Positions 9,468 through 19,687 are shown, counted from the stretch's first letter. The stretch: 64,000 bases of DNA from an uncultured Saccharospirillaceae bacterium (GCA_913063165.1 CAJXZL010000005.1:17663-81662); one strand, 5' to 3'. A program made the numbers and translations. Notes: generated by a model from the letters alone, not told the origin.

Positions 9468-9503
9468 GTTACTCACTCAGAAAGCGACTCGTTTAGGAGT
9501 CAC

Positions 9504-10664
9504 TTAATTCATCAAATTAAAAAAGAACAGCAGGATGTAATCCCAGATGCGTTTGAAAAATCCAGCTTCAGGCACATCTGCCAAAGCGACCAACTGCCGC
9601 TCTAATACAACCTCTCCATCAAGTGACACAGACAGAGTACCTAACACATCACCCATGGCGACTGGCGCTTTGATAACGGGATTGATAGCAAGCTGTGCTT
9701 TCAATGCATTGTCTTCACCCTTGGGGTAGGTCACTATCGCATCGCTGCTTAGACCTAACTCAACGTTGTCGGACATCCCAGCCCATACACGACTGCTGTT
9801 TAATGGCGAGGCAGCTGTATAGAGGGCTTTGGTGGTGAAATAGCGAAAGCCATAGGACAGCAGCTTTAAGGATTCTTGCTCTCTTGAAGCCTCGCTTGAC
9901 GCTCCCATCACTACCGAAATGAGTCGCATGCCATCTTCAGTAGCCGAGGCTACCAGGCAATAACCTGCTTCTTGGGTATGTCCCGTCTTAAGGCCATCGA
10001 CATTCGGTGCACGCCACAACAATGAGTTGCGGTTGCTCTGGGTAATGTTGTTATAAGTAAATTCACGCTCTGCATACATGGGATAAAACCCTGCATGCTC
10101 CGTCACAATTTTCTGGGCCAAGATAGCCAAATCACGCGCGGTTGAGTAATGATCCGGTGCTGGCCAACCCGACGCATTAACATAGTTGGTATTGACCATG
10201 CCAAAAGCAGCGGCATACTGATTCATCATGCCGGCAAACGCTTCTTCAGATCCTGCGACATGTTCAGCTAACGCAATGGCCGCGTCATTGCCCGACTGAA
10301 TGATCAATCCACGCAACAAATCTTCAATACTGACCTGCGTATTGACCTCAACAAACATTTTTGAACCACCCCAGCTCCACGCTTTCTCACTGATCGTGGT
10401 TTTGTCTGACAACGAAATGCGGCCAGAAAGGATCTCACTTTCGACAATATACGCGGTCATCAACTTGGTTAAACTGGCTGGCGGCAAACGCTCATCGGCA
10501 TTTTTTTCAACAATGATCTTTGCGCTATTGGCATCCATCAAAACATAGCCTGATGCGCCAATAGCGGGTGCCGCTGGAATAATGGCGGCCTGAAGGCTAC
10601 CCGAGACCAACGCCCCTAGGAAACCCCACACTAAAACTGCTCTTTGAATGGTTCGGCTATGCAT
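9504..10664 (-). CDS. dacA: D-alanyl-D-alanine carboxypeptidase (PBP5/6 family)
   Basis: This periplasmic penicillin-binding protein trims the terminal D-Ala from peptidoglycan stem peptides. The 386-residue protein has a signal peptide (about 1-27). The serine peptidase motifs are S64-x-x-K67 (ASLTK), S124-G-N126 and K226-T-G. A beta-sandwich PBP5-type C-terminal domain follows, ending in an amphipathic membrane-anchoring helix rich in F, I and L. It is upstream of ybeD-lipB-lipA on the same strand, as in Escherichia coli, and is downstream of rlpA. Confidence 0.95.
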   Translation of the reverse strand: MHSRTIQRAVLVWGFLGALVSGSLQAAIIPAAPAIGASGYVLMDANSAKIIVEKNADERLPPASLTKLMTAYIVESEILSGRISLSDKTTISEKAWSWGGSKMFVEVNTQVSIEDLLRGLIIQSGNDAAIALAEHVAGSEEAFAGMMNQYAAAFGMVNTNYVNASGWPAPDHYSTARDLAILAQKIVTEHAGFYPMYAEREFTYNNITQSNRNSLLWRAPNVDGLKTGHTQEAGYCLVASATEDGMRLISVVMGASSEASREQESLKLLSYGFRYFTTKALYTAASPLNSSRVWAGMSDNVELGLSSDAIVTYPKGEDNALKAQLAINPVIKAPVAMGDVLGTLSVSLDGEVVLERQLVALADVPEAGFFKRIWDYILLFFFNLMN

Positions 10665-10765
10665 GATAAATCCCGTGTAATTCTGTCAACTGGAAGAAAG
10701 GCGCTATTCTAACAGCGCCCAGTTTAATGTCAGCCTTAGACTTTCAAAAACTTGTGTAAAAACTG

Positions 10766-11644
10766 TCAGTGTAAAATGAGTGCATTCCCCAAACGGGCTT
10801 TTTTAAGGGTTTTTTGCAATTTTTCAGCGTCATTTTCGGACATGGGTCCGACTTTGACACGGTAATAGCTGCCAGTTTCAACAAATACTGGCCACTTTGT
10901 ATATTTGAGTACCGCCGCTGCCATTTCATTGGCCCCTGACGCTTGGGTGAAAGCGCCTACCTGTAAAAAAACTGAATCTGCTGTAGCCACTTGGTTGCCA
11001 TGCTGCGCGCTAGTCACTGTTGGCTTGGCGTTGCTCTTAGCACTCAACACTTCAATTCTTACCCTTGCGGTTCCGAGACTTTGGTATCCCAATGCAACAG
11101 CGCCGGCATAACTCATGTCCAATACCCGACCGCCATGAAAGGGGCCGCGGTCATTAACCCGCGCCACCACTGACTTTCCATTATCGAGATTGGTCACCAA
11201 AATATAGGTAGGGATCGGTAAGGTTTTGTGGGCAGCACTGACTTGGTACATATCAAAAATCTCGCCATTTGACGTCTTATGGCCGTGAAATTTAGCGCCA
11301 TACCAACTGGCAACACCGGATTGCGTCCAACCTTCAGGCCGATCAACAATGGTGTAGGACGAGCCCCTTACCGTGTAGGGGCTCTTATTACCGCCAGGGC
11401 TTCTCGGTTCGTCAATCGGCACCACCGTTTTGATGACATGCCCATCAAGCACGGTATCTGGGGCACGGTCTTGTTTGATGCTATAGCGAGAAGCCTGATA
11501 TTGGTCTGCCGATGACTGATACGTAGTGTCTGATGAAAATCGCGATGAGCAGCCAGCCAATAAAGCGACACACAGCATCAACACCCACTGCAGGGGGCTG
11601 TGCTGTGCATATTTCAATGGCCCAAACTGGTTCACCACAAGCAT
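10766..11644 (-). CDS. rlpA: RlpA, septal-ring lytic transglycosylase lipoprotein
   Basis: RlpA cleaves glycan strands that lack stem peptides during cell separation. The 292-residue protein has a lipoprotein signal ending LLAGC (C32). A double-psi beta-barrel domain follows (about 105-200, GVASWYGAKFHGHKTSNGE, then RVNDRGPF). A C-terminal SPOR domain (about 222-290, VFLQVGAF and YYRVKVGP) binds denuded peptidoglycan at the septum. The order rlpA-dacA is conserved in the class. Usual partners such as mrdA, mrdB and mltB are not in this window. Confidence 0.95.
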   Translation of the reverse strand: MLVVNQFGPLKYAQHSPLQWVLMLCVALLAGCSSRFSSDTTYQSSADQYQASRYSIKQDRAPDTVLDGHVIKTVVPIDEPRSPGGNKSPYTVRGSSYTIVDRPEGWTQSGVASWYGAKFHGHKTSNGEIFDMYQVSAAHKTLPIPTYILVTNLDNGKSVVARVNDRGPFHGGRVLDMSYAGAVALGYQSLGTARVRIEVLSAKSNAKPTVTSAQHGNQVATADSVFLQVGAFTQASGANEMAAAVLKYTKWPVFVETGSYYRVKVGPMSENDAEKLQKTLKKARLGNALILH

Positions 11645-11670
11645 GACGTCAATACACCTAAATTAAAAAC

Positions 11671-11695
11671 TGCAGTAAATTGTGAGTTTACCGCA
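11671..11695. promoter_or_regulatory. Imperfect dyad upstream of rlpA
   Basis: A 25-bp dyad with arms TGCnGTAAA and TTTACnGCA and a 7-bp centre lies about 27 bp upstream of the rlpA start. It could be an operator or part of a 5' leader hairpin. No known regulator consensus is recognised. Confidence 0.3.
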
Positions 11696-11829
11696 TTTTA
11701 TGGGACAACAACCAATTTAGCGATTGACCCGCCTTACGCAACGCACAATGAACCAAACGTCAGCGACCCAATATGGCGTGCCAGTACCTATTCTCAGCCA
11801 TGGCGAAAGCACACAGCACCAACTGGTCT

Positions 11830-12171
11830 TTAAAAAAATGGCCGAACTTCAACCGGCGCACGACAGGCAATAGTCGCCTTATGCGCCCAATATAAGGCAG
11901 CAGCCTCATCCGGAACGTCTAAGACCCAAAATCCGCCGACGTGTTCATGGGTCGGCAAATAGGGTCCATCTGTCTCAACCGATAGACCCGATGCATCTAG
12001 CCTAACCGATTTCGCCTGCGACACGGGTTTCAAACCACCAACGAATACCCGAACACCGGCGGCCACCATGTCATCATTAAGGGTGTCAATATCACGCGAC
12101 ATAGCCGCGTCTTCCGCAACAGCGGGATCGTAATTATCTGGGCGGTGAATTGCCACCAAATATTGGGCCAT
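11830..12171 (-). CDS. YCII-related (DGPF-domain) protein
   Basis: This 113-residue protein has the DGPF-type YCII pattern: an N-terminal YLVAIHRP strand, and a central TDGPYLPTHEHVGGFWVLDV segment (about 68-87) followed by a helix. Such proteins have a dimeric ferredoxin-like fold. Some relatives are dehydrochlorinases or are fused to sigma factors, but the physiological role here is unknown. It is a single gene on the minus strand with a good ATG start. Confidence 0.8.
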   Translation of the reverse strand: MAQYLVAIHRPDNYDPAVAEDAAMSRDIDTLNDDMVAAGVRVFVGGLKPVSQAKSVRLDASGLSVETDGPYLPTHEHVGGFWVLDVPDEAAALYWAHKATIACRAPVEVRPFF

Positions 12172-12236
12172 GTGGCCTCCTCTAGTCTGAGTGATGGGTC
12201 TGAGCGAAGGGTTTGCTTAACACATCACTGGCGTGG

Positions 12237-12443
12237 TTATTTCTCTGAATCCGCTGGGTTCTTTACACCAGACAAAATCTTACCCAGTGTGGCACCGACT
12301 GCTGCCCCGATCGCAATACCCAATGCGATCCACAGACCGGTATCATCTGTTATCTGACCGATAATGGCACCCACAACCACGCCCATGCTGACACCGATGC
12401 CAATGGCTTTTTCCGATGATTGCTGTGACTGACCTTTTTTCAT
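12237..12443 (-). CDS. Small glycine-zipper membrane protein
   Basis: The 68-residue product has two hydrophobic helices rich in G-x-x-x-G spacing (about 16-31, GIGVSMGVVVGAIIG, and 40-58, ALGIAIGAAVGATLG). This is typical of glycine-zipper proteins that pack in membranes. The start is the ATG at 12443 because an excellent ribosome-binding site (AAGGAG) lies just upstream; a longer frame to 12473 lacks one. Its function is unknown. Confidence 0.7.
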   Translation of the reverse strand: MKKGQSQQSSEKAIGIGVSMGVVVGAIIGQITDDTGLWIALGIAIGAAVGATLGKILSGVKNPADSEK

Positions 12444-12634
12444 GCTGTCTCCTTGACGCGATTCCCGTGCCAAATTGATGCGGTTAGGTAATGACTACAA
12501 TAATGGCTGCATCGGCGGAAAAATTATCAGGATGCCAGCCGCGGCTTCCATTTTTAAGAGTTTGTGAATGGATCTGTCGTGCGACTATAGGTTGAGACGC
12601 GCGAGCTACTCATAATGTATCTCACCTGTCCCAA

Positions 12635-12658
12635 TGACTGGAATGGTTACTCCAGTCA
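12635..12658. repeat. 8-bp inverted repeat with 8-bp spacer
   Basis: The arms TGACTGGA (12635-12642) and TCCAGTCA (12651-12658) are perfect. No T run follows, so it is not an obvious intrinsic terminator. It lies in a gene-poor stretch and its role is unknown. Confidence 0.5.
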
Positions 12659-12703
12659 ATGGAATAACAACCCTGACAATTCCCTCTAGCATCGCGCTAG
12701 GAA

Positions 12704-12724
12704 CCATGCACCATGCACCATGCA
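12704..12724. repeat. Three tandem copies of heptamer CCATGCA
   Basis: The unit CCATGCA occurs three times without gaps. It is a short variable-number type repeat in non-coding DNA, useful as a strain marker but with no visible function. Confidence 0.8.
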
Positions 12725-12972
12725 CCGCTGTATATGATACGCAGTTTGCCGTTGAGAGATCAATTATCGAAGATGACCTAGGTCTGCCAAAGAACCCACC
12801 CTGCCAGCCCCGATGTGGCGTCACTCTGGCGTCAATCTGAGCAGTATCTAGGCGACCATTTTCACGAACACCCTATTCCGCGGCATAGTCCTCATCACAG
12901 CGCAATGTGTCGTGGACCAGGGCAATGTTGCGCGTTTGAGCGCCAGTGCCTTAAGCAAGACAAATCCCAGAC

Positions 12973-13007
12973 AAAAAAGCCGCAGCGGGTTAGGCGGCGG
13001 CTTTTTG
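12973..13007 (-). terminator. Rho-independent terminator of guaBA
   Basis: Downstream of the guaA stop, a GC stem (GCCGC at 12979-12983, GCGGC at 12997-13001) is flanked by A and T tracts. On the minus strand it reads stem-loop followed by TTTTTT. The symmetric A/T flanks would let it work in both directions. Confidence 0.85.
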
Positions 13008-13033
13008 TTTGGAGGACATGCAATGATGAGACT

Positions 13034-14608
13034 CTATTCCCACTCAATTGTCGCTGGTGGCTTAGACGATACGTCATATACCACACGCGAAATGTGCTCA
13101 ATCTCATTAATAATGCGATTGGAAATACGCTCAATTAACTCGTAAGGCAAATGTGCCCATCGCGCGGTCATGAAGTCGATGGTTTCTACGGCGCGCAATG
13201 ACACTACCCACTCGTACCGACGGCCGTCTCCGACCACGCCCACCGATTTTACCGGCAGGAAAACCACAAACGACTGACTGGTCTTGTGATACCAGCCAGA
13301 GCGGTGCAGCTCTTCCATAAAAATGGCATCGGCGTCACGTAAGATGTCGGCATATTCTTTGGTCACTTCACCCAATATCCGTACGCCCAAACCAGGACCA
13401 GGAAACGGATGGCGGTAAACCATGTCGTAAGGCAAGCCCAAAGCCAAACCGACTTTGCGGACTTCGTCTTTAAACAGTTCACGCAGAGGCTCAACCAAAG
13501 ACATCTTCATATCATCAGGCAATCCACCCACATTGTGGTGAGATTTAATGACATGCGCCTTGCCGGTTTTTGAAGCCGCTGATTCGATCACGTCAGGATA
13601 AATAGTGCCCTGTGCCAAGAAATCAACATCTTGAATCAGGCCTGCTTGTTCATCAAACACATCAATAAATGTGTTACCGATGATTTTTCGTTTTTGCTCT
13701 GGATCAGAGATGCCTTTCAACCCAGACAAGAATTGGTCTTCAGCATCGACACGAATCACTTTGACACCCATGTTGTCAGCAAACATCTTCATGACCGCGT
13801 CGCCTTCGTTTTTACGAAGCAAGCCATTGTCTACAAATACACAGGTGAGCTGCTTGCCAATGGCTTTATGCAGCAAGGCAGCCACTACGGACGAATCCAC
13901 GCCACCAGACAAACCCAGCAATACCCGGCGATTGCCAACCTGAGCCATCACTCGCTTGGTCATGTCTTCAATAATGTTTTCAGCCGTCCATAAGGCGTCA
14001 CAGTCACAGAACGTGCGAACAAAGCGTTCGATGATATCTAGACCTTTCAGGGTATGGGTCACTTCTGGATGAAACTGCAAACCATAAAATTGGCGCTCAT
14101 CATCTGCCATAGCTGCAATGGGACAACTTGGCGTTGACGCCATGAGGGCAAATCCCTTAGGCATCGAAGATACTTTATCACCATGACTCATCCACACATC
14201 GAGGACGGGTTGGCCATTTTCTTTACGGTCGATCAAGTCTTTGAGCAGCTTACCTTGCTCGTGTACCACTACTTCTGCATAGCCAAACTCACGGGAATTT
14301 GACGTGGTAACAGAACCACCTAGCTGAGTGGCCATGGTTTGCATGCCGTAGCAAATACCCAATACAGGAATACCCATGCCAAACACAATTTCAGGAGCGC
14401 GAGGCGAATCGTCACCCGTCACTGATTCCGGACCACCAGAGAGAATAATGCCTTTGGGGTTATATGCCTGAATGTCAGCATCCGACATATCATAAGCATG
14501 AATTTCACAGTACACACCAATCTCGCGAATGCGGCGAGCAATCAGCTGAGTGTATTGTGAGCCGAAGTCCAGAATCAATATTTTTTGTGCATGTATGTCA
14601 CGAGACAT
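13034..14608 (-). CDS. guaA: GMP synthase (glutamine-hydrolysing)
   Basis: GuaA amidates XMP to GMP. The 524-residue protein has an N-terminal class I glutamine amidotransferase domain with nucleophile C86 (GICYGMQ) and the His-Glu pair in FHPEVTHT. An ATP pyrophosphatase domain follows with the PP-loop LSGGVDSSV (about 230-238). The GMP synthase C-terminal dimerisation domain carries [11 protein letters not shown] and ends IEWE. It lies 26 bp downstream of guaB, so IMP-to-XMP and XMP-to-GMP are co-transcribed. Confidence 0.98.
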   Translation of the reverse strand: MSRDIHAQKILILDFGSQYTQLIARRIREIGVYCEIHAYDMSDADIQAYNPKGIILSGGPESVTGDDSPRAPEIVFGMGIPVLGICYGMQTMATQLGGSVTTSNSREFGYAEVVVHEQGKLLKDLIDRKENGQPVLDVWMSHGDKVSSMPKGFALMASTPSCPIAAMADDERQFYGLQFHPEVTHTLKGLDIIERFVRTFCDCDALWTAENIIEDMTKRVMAQVGNRRVLLGLSGGVDSSVVAALLHKAIGKQLTCVFVDNGLLRKNEGDAVMKMFADNMGVKVIRVDAEDQFLSGLKGISDPEQKRKIIGNTFIDVFDEQAGLIQDVDFLAQGTIYPDVIESAASKTGKAHVIKSHHNVGGLPDDMKMSLVEPLRELFKDEVRKVGLALGLPYDMVYRHPFPGPGLGVRILGEVTKEYADILRDADAIFMEELHRSGWYHKTSQSFVVFLPVKSVGVVGDGRRYEWVVSLRAVETIDFMTARWAHLPYELIERISNRIINEIEHISRVVYDVSSKPPATIEWE

Positions 14609-14634
14609 GTATAGAATCCTATGCTGAAACGGGT

Positions 14635-16104
14635 TTAGCCCATGCGGTAGTTAGGGGCTTCTTTCGTGATCTGAACATCATGGACGTGCGATTCCTTAAT
14701 GCCTGCGCCAGTAATGCGCACGAACTCAGGTTTGCTACGCATTTCTTCAATCGTCCGACAACCGGTATAGCCCATCGCAGCCCGCAGGCCACCTAATTGC
14801 TGGTGCAACACACCGGCCAAAGGACCTTTCACAGCAATGCGTCCCTCAATACCTTCTGGTACCAGTTTCTCTACACCACTTTCAACGGTTTGGAAATAAC
14901 GATCGGATGAACCCTGAGATTGCGCCATCGCGCCCAATGAACCCATGCCGCGGTAAGACTTATAGGTGCGACCTTGGAACAGTTCGACCTCACCAGGGGA
15001 TTCATCGGTACCTGCAAACATACTGCCCGCCATAACCACTGAAGCACCTGCAGCGATGGCTTTAGCGATATCGCCTGAAAAACGAATACCGCCGTCAGCG
15101 ATTAGGGGGATGTCAAAGGCTTTCAACGCTTCGGATACGTTTGCCACTGCGGAAATCTGGGGCACACCGATGCCTGCAACAATACGGGTTGTACAAATAG
15201 AGCCTGGGCCAATGCCAACCTTTACACCATCTGCGCCCACTTCAGCCAAGGCAATTGCCGCCTCAGCAGTAGCAATGTTGCCACCAATGACGTCTATCTG
15301 TGGATAGGTGTCTTTAACCCACTTTACGCGGTCAATAACGCCTTTTGAATGACCGTGAGCCGTATCAACCACAATGAGGTCAACGCCTGCTTCAACCAAG
15401 GCAGCAACACGATCAGGGGTTTCTGGACCCGTGCCAACTGCGGCGCCAACGCGTAGCTGGCCTTCTGCGTCTTTACAGGCATTTGGCCAGGTTTTCGCTT
15501 TGGCGATGTCTTTCACAGTCACCAAGCCTTTGAGCTTGAAGTTGTCATCTACCATCAATATTTTTTCAATACGGTGAATATGCAACAACTCTTGAATTTT
15601 GTCTTTGCCAGTACCTTCTTTAACCGTCACCAGTTTGTCTTTTGGCGTCATAATGCCAGACACCGATTGGTTCAAGTCTTTTTCGAAACGCACGTCTCGA
15701 CTGGTCACGATTCCTACTAGGTCATCTCCCAACATCACAGGCACGCCGGAGATATTATTTTCTCCAGTCACTGCCAACAGGTCTCTGACAGAAGCAGTAG
15801 CTTGAATGGTAATCGGCTTTCTCACGACACCAGCTTCAAATTTCTTAACCTGACGCACTTCATAGGCTTGCTGTGAAATGGTCATGTTCTTGTGAATGAT
15901 GCCCAAACCACCTTCTTGTGCGATAGCAATCGCCAAACGGTGTTCAGTAACTGTGTCCATAGCAGCTGATACGATAGGGATGTTGACCATAATGTTGCGA
16001 GAAATACGCGATCGTAGCGACACTTCTTTAGGCAAAACTTCTGAATACCCAGGAACGAGTAATACATCGTCAAATGTTAAAGCATCTTCTTTTATACGTA
16101 ACAT
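14635..16104 (-). CDS. guaB: IMP dehydrogenase
   Basis: GuaB oxidises IMP to XMP with NAD+, the committed step to guanine nucleotides. The 489-residue TIM-barrel enzyme shows the catalytic cysteine C304 in [11 protein letters not shown]. Two CBS domains are inserted at about residues 92-205, and a mobile flap segment SSDRYFQ follows later. I chose ATG 16104 ([16 protein letters not shown]), as in the family, over a TTG three codons upstream. The likely promoter is about 90 bp upstream and is divergent from xseA. Confidence 0.98.
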   Translation of the reverse strand: MLRIKEDALTFDDVLLVPGYSEVLPKEVSLRSRISRNIMVNIPIVSAAMDTVTEHRLAIAIAQEGGLGIIHKNMTISQQAYEVRQVKKFEAGVVRKPITIQATASVRDLLAVTGENNISGVPVMLGDDLVGIVTSRDVRFEKDLNQSVSGIMTPKDKLVTVKEGTGKDKIQELLHIHRIEKILMVDDNFKLKGLVTVKDIAKAKTWPNACKDAEGQLRVGAAVGTGPETPDRVAALVEAGVDLIVVDTAHGHSKGVIDRVKWVKDTYPQIDVIGGNIATAEAAIALAEVGADGVKVGIGPGSICTTRIVAGIGVPQISAVANVSEALKAFDIPLIADGGIRFSGDIAKAIAAGASVVMAGSMFAGTDESPGEVELFQGRTYKSYRGMGSLGAMAQSQGSSDRYFQTVESGVEKLVPEGIEGRIAVKGPLAGVLHQQLGGLRAAMGYTGCRTIEEMRSKPEFVRITGAGIKESHVHDVQITKEAPNYRMG

Positions 16105-16196
16105 GGTCTGCAATACCCCTTATCAAACTTGATCTACACGGGGTGACCTCGGGTTCAAAAACCCTTACATTTAGGCCACTTGTAATTTGGCGCGCG

Positions 16197-16224
16197 ATTA
16201 TAACGCTATTTGCTAAATTGAAAA
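16197..16224 (-). promoter_or_regulatory. Candidate sigma-70 promoter for guaBA
   Basis: On the minus strand a perfect -10 TATAAT (16197-16202) is separated by 16 bp from TTTTCA (16219-16224, 4 of 6 consensus bases). It predicts a leader of roughly 85 nt for guaB. I see no clear PurR box. Confidence 0.6.
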
Positions 16225-16327
16225 GTTTTATGGTCTAATTCACGTTTAGTCTAACGTGCCGTTTTGCGGCCTACAACAACGCATCCTGTATTAACAGGTA
16301 TTTCGACACGTTGACAAAGGGAATGTC

Positions 16328-17677
16328 ATGTACCCCAACGCCCCTGCTACAAACACCTCCCCTGCTGAGTCGTCTCCATTAACGGTGAGTCAACTCAACC
16401 ACCAAGCCCGTTATTTGCTAGAAAATCAATTCAGCCACATCCAAGTTACCGGAGAAGTGTCCAATTTAGCCAAGCCTGCATCGGGACATTTATATTTCAC
16501 GCTGAAAGATGCTAACGCCCAATTAAAGGTAGCGTTGTTTCGCTCTCGGGTCGGCCGGTTTATTCCGAACAATGGCGACAAAATTGTGGTGTCAGGAAAA
16601 ATCAGCCTGTACGAACCGCGAGGCGATTATCAAATGATCGCTAGCGCCGTGCAACCAGCGGGTGAAGGCGACTTACAGCAAGCCTATTTGCGATTGAAAG
16701 CCTCACTAGAGCAAGAAGGTTTGTTTGATCCACAGCGTAAAAAAGCCATGCCAAAGCAGGTACATTGCATTGGGGTGGTGACCTCAGCATCTGGGGCAGC
16801 CATTCACGATATTCTCACCGTATTAAAACGCCGCTTTCCGTCTATATCCGTCATTCTTTATCCAGTTGCGGTACAGGGTACCGACGCGGGACAGCAAATT
16901 GCCAACGCCATTGCCACGGCAAATCGTTGGCCGCAATGTGACGTATTGATTGTCGGCAGAGGTGGCGGTTCATTGGAAGATTTGTGGGCCTTTAATGAAG
17001 AAGTTGTCGCCCGCGCAATCGTCGCCAGCGACCTCCCTATTGTCAGTGCAGTTGGGCACGAAGTGGACTTCAGCATTGCAGACTTCGCCGCGGACCTGCG
17101 GGCGGCTACGCCCTCGGCTGCAGCAGAATTACTCAGCCCCGATCGATTCGAATTGATGCAAACGTTTGATCATAAAGAGCAGCAACTCGCCTCGGCAATG
17201 AACCAGCGCCTTCGCACTGGGCGCCAACAAGTCGACAACTTAAAGGCCCGCCTAAGACATCCTGGCGATCGGGTAAAAGAGCAGAGAAATATGCTCGCGC
17301 AACTGCACCTACGATTGACTGGTGCCCAGCAGGCATTACTGCTTCAAGAACGCACACTGATACAACAATTGGCCAGCCGTGTCGCACAACAACACCCGGC
17401 TAAAACCATACAAAGACACCAGGAATGGATTTCTCGACTAGACAGCCAATTGGTTGTTGCTATAAAAGCAGACATTAAAAACGCACAGCAACAGCACCAA
17501 AGCCTTGCTAGAGCCCTTAATGCAGTGAGCCCTTTGTCGACGTTAGAACGCGGTTATGCGATCGTACAGGACAGTGACGGAAAGGCATTAACCCGCAGTG
17601 AAGGCGTGGCCATTGGCGATAAAATTAACATTAGGCTCCATGAGGGTAACCTTGCGGCAGAAATTATTGCTGAGTAA
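16328..17677 (+). CDS. xseA: Exodeoxyribonuclease VII large subunit
   Basis: XseA, with XseB, degrades single-stranded DNA in both directions during mismatch repair and DNA clean-up. The 449-residue protein has an N-terminal OB-fold (about 18-115, QVTGEVSNLAKPASGHLYF). The catalytic domain carries GVVTSASGAAIHDI and GRGGGSLEDLWAFN (about 214-227), then VGHEVDF. A long helical region follows, and the C terminus is ERGYAIV. It is divergent from guaB, a conserved arrangement, with a GGGA ribosome-binding site before the ATG. Confidence 0.97.
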   Translation: MYPNAPATNTSPAESSPLTVSQLNHQARYLLENQFSHIQVTGEVSNLAKPASGHLYFTLKDANAQLKVALFRSRVGRFIPNNGDKIVVSGKISLYEPRGDYQMIASAVQPAGEGDLQQAYLRLKASLEQEGLFDPQRKKAMPKQVHCIGVVTSASGAAIHDILTVLKRRFPSISVILYPVAVQGTDAGQQIANAIATANRWPQCDVLIVGRGGGSLEDLWAFNEEVVARAIVASDLPIVSAVGHEVDFSIADFAADLRAATPSAAAELLSPDRFELMQTFDHKEQQLASAMNQRLRTGRQQVDNLKARLRHPGDRVKEQRNMLAQLHLRLTGAQQALLLQERTLIQQLASRVAQQHPAKTIQRHQEWISRLDSQLVVAIKADIKNAQQQHQSLARALNAVSPLSTLERGYAIVQDSDGKALTRSEGVAIGDKINIRLHEGNLAAEIIAE

Positions 17678-17693
17678 AGTGCGTCGGCAAGCC

Positions 17694-18068
17694 CTAATCT
17701 AACACCACAAAAGCGGTGGCATAGCGTTGCTCATCACTGATACTCAGATGACAGTTGTGTGCACCTATCAGGTGTAACCGATCCAATGCGCCACCAGTAA
17801 GCCGCGCCTTGGGTGCGCCATTCTCATCATTAAATATCGTAATATCCTGCCAGCTAACACCCCTTCCAATGCCAGTTCCCAAAGCCTTGGCTACGGCTTC
17901 CTTGGCAGCAAAACGCTTTGCGAGGAAACGCGCGGGATGGGTTAAAGCGTGATACTGAACTTGTTCTTCATCGGTTAATATTCGCTGCACAAACCGCTCA
18001 CCTTGGCGTTCGATGACCGCTTCTAGCCGTGAAATTTCAACCAAGTCTGTTCCGATACCAGCAATCAT
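17694..18068 (-). CDS. acpS: Holo-[acyl-carrier-protein] synthase
   Basis: AcpS transfers 4'-phosphopantetheine from CoA to acyl carrier protein. The 124-residue protein has the two diagnostic motifs IAGIGTDLVEI (D8) and RFAAKEAVAKALGTG (about 52-66, with the metal-binding Glu), and ends with LSISDEQRYATAFVV. It overlaps recO by four bases. In many relatives pdxJ lies between recO and acpS; it is absent here. Confidence 0.96.
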   Translation of the reverse strand: MIAGIGTDLVEISRLEAVIERQGERFVQRILTDEEQVQYHALTHPARFLAKRFAAKEAVAKALGTGIGRGVSWQDITIFNDENGAPKARLTGGALDRLHLIGAHNCHLSISDEQRYATAFVVLD

Positions 18069-18772
18069 GTCTTTGCTCCTAAATCACCTGTCGCCCTGTC
18101 CATAACTTGGCGCAAAAGGGTGCGGGTGTGCAATGTTTGACCTTCTAAATGTAGGTCAATTTCTCGAGAAAATATGCCACGGGCATGGTGCAGTGCACCA
18201 GCAAGGTGCCATTCGTTGCGATCAATGGCTATCAGATGCTCACCAGAAATGGCATTAGGAACAACGGGACTACGTTCGAATCCCGTACCCACACAGTGCC
18301 TATAATGGCCTTCAGGAACAATCGCTCTGCCGTCAAGTGACTGTTTGAATTCAAGGGCAAAACCCAATTCTGCTAGCAAGGTTCTTTCAAAATATCGCAA
18401 TGCCGCGCGCTCTTGATGTTGCTTCGAGATGAGGGTGAGTGTACTGCTATAGAGTCCGAACAGCGCCACACTATTGCCCTGTAATGGCCACAACCGCGTG
18501 ATCAGCTCGTTGAGATACAGGCCAAAATACAGCCGGTGTTCTTGAAGATGGTGGATAGGGCCAGACGGCACCCACGAGCGCATTTGATGACTGGCTCCCT
18601 GCCCTCGAAAATCAACATCCAGCTTCTGAAACAGTGGCATGGGGTGTTTGTCCACTTTCCGTCGGAAGTGCAACCGACCCAGATCTGGTGTTAGGAGTTC
18701 AATCCGTTCTTGGCCCGTCTCAAGTGCTTGCCTGTGCAACACGTAAGCGGGCTGAGATCGAATAGTTGACAT
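18065..18772 (-). CDS. recO: RecO, DNA repair/recombination mediator
   Basis: RecO loads RecA onto SSB-covered DNA with RecR. The 235-residue protein retains the N-terminal OB-fold start AYVLHRQALETGQERIELL, the central LYFGLYLNELITRL (about 99-112) and the helical FERTLLAELGFAL (about 147-159). The usual basic KGARR-type stretch after the first strand is replaced by HFRRKVDKHP, so the sequence is divergent. The position between era and acpS supports the name. Confidence 0.88.
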   Translation of the reverse strand: MSTIRSQPAYVLHRQALETGQERIELLTPDLGRLHFRRKVDKHPMPLFQKLDVDFRGQGASHQMRSWVPSGPIHHLQEHRLYFGLYLNELITRLWPLQGNSVALFGLYSSTLTLISKQHQERAALRYFERTLLAELGFALEFKQSLDGRAIVPEGHYRHCVGTGFERSPVVPNAISGEHLIAIDRNEWHLAGALHHARGIFSREIDLHLEGQTLHTRTLLRQVMDRATGDLGAKT

Positions 18773-18775
18773 GAT

Positions 18776-19687
18776 TTAAATGTCGAGATAGCCAAGGCTC
18801 TTCAGTGCGCGCTCGTCGTCTGACCAGCCCCCTTTTACCTTGACCCAAAGATGCAACATGATTTTAGCGTCAAAGAGATTTTCCATATCTTTGCGCGCTT
18901 CAGTACCAATGGACTTTAAGCGTGAACCTTGATCACCAATAACAATGCGCTTCTGGCCTTTTCGTGCCACCAAGATCGCCGCATGAATGTGCAACACACG
19001 GCCTTCAAATTGCCATTGCTCGATTTCTACCGCGATGTCGTAGGGCACTTCATCGCCCAATTGACGCAGGACTTTTTCCCTGACAATTTCAGCTGCCATA
19101 AACCGTTCGGATCGATCGGTAATTTGATCTTCTGGATAATAATGAAGGCTACGCGGCATCAAGCCGGACACAATACTTACCAATTGGTTGAGGTTGTGCC
19201 CCTTAAGCGCAGACAATGGCACCACATGATCAAATGATCGAATGGCACTGATTTTTTCGATATGCGGCAACAAACTTTCTTTGTTGTCGATTTGATCAAT
19301 TTTATTGATCGCCAAAATCACTGGACAGTTCACCGACTTCACGTGCTCGAGCACATACTCATCTTCGGCAGTCCACTGGAGGCGGTCAATCAAAAATACA
19401 ACAACGTCAACGTCTTTTAATGCGGCGCTGGCTGTGCGGTTCATAAACCGATTAATGGCTTTTTCTTGACCCAGGTGTAATCCGGGCGTGTCGACAAATA
19501 CAATTTGGGTCTTGTCTTCAGTATGGATCCCGACAATTTGTTGGCGCGTTGTTTGCGGTTTGCGTGAGGTGATACTGATCTTTTGCCCCAGAATGTGGTT
19601 CATTAACGTCGATTTCCCGACGTTTGGTCGACCAACGATGGCAACATAACCACAGTGTGTATCTAACTGAAACTCTTTGGTGGTCAT
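18776..19687 (-). CDS. era: Era, ribosome-maturation GTPase
   Basis: Era binds the 3' end of 16S rRNA and helps assemble the 30S subunit. The 303-residue protein has G1 GRPNVGKST (about 18-26), G3 DTPG, G4 NKID (about 125-128) and a C-terminal KH domain. The KH domain carries [20 protein letters not shown], including the GxxG loop region. It overlaps rnc by four bases (ATGA). RNase III and Era both act on rRNA, which explains the pairing. Confidence 0.98.
   Translation of the reverse strand: MTTKEFQLDTHCGYVAIVGRPNVGKSTLMNHILGQKISITSRKPQTTRQQIVGIHTEDKTQIVFVDTPGLHLGQEKAINRFMNRTASAALKDVDVVVFLIDRLQWTAEDEYVLEHVKSVNCPVILAINKIDQIDNKESLLPHIEKISAIRSFDHVVPLSALKGHNLNQLVSIVSGLMPRSLHYYPEDQITDRSERFMAAEIVREKVLRQLGDEVPYDIAVEIEQWQFEGRVLHIHAAILVARKGQKRIVIGDQGSRLKSIGTEARKDMENLFDAKIMLHLWVKVKGGWSDDERALKSLGYLDI

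Larger units (their letters stand above)
12444..13033. other. Gene-poor 590-bp region between the glycine-zipper gene and guaA
   Basis: No convincing gene is seen on either strand. The short open frames lack ribosome-binding sites and family-like sequence. The stretch holds a dyad with 8-bp arms TGACTGGA/TCCAGTCA (12635-12658), three tandem copies of the heptamer CCATGCA (12704-12724), and the guaA terminator at its right end. Confidence 0.6.

Noticed and set aside
12606..13145. Several 70-107-codon frames in the gene-poor region next to guaA
   Set aside because: Frames on both strands overlap one another, run through the guaA terminator or guaA itself, and have no ribosome-binding sites.
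16120..16327. A PurR-type operator in the guaB-xseA gap
   Set aside because: No sequence close to the ACGCAAACGTTTTCGT-like consensus was found.
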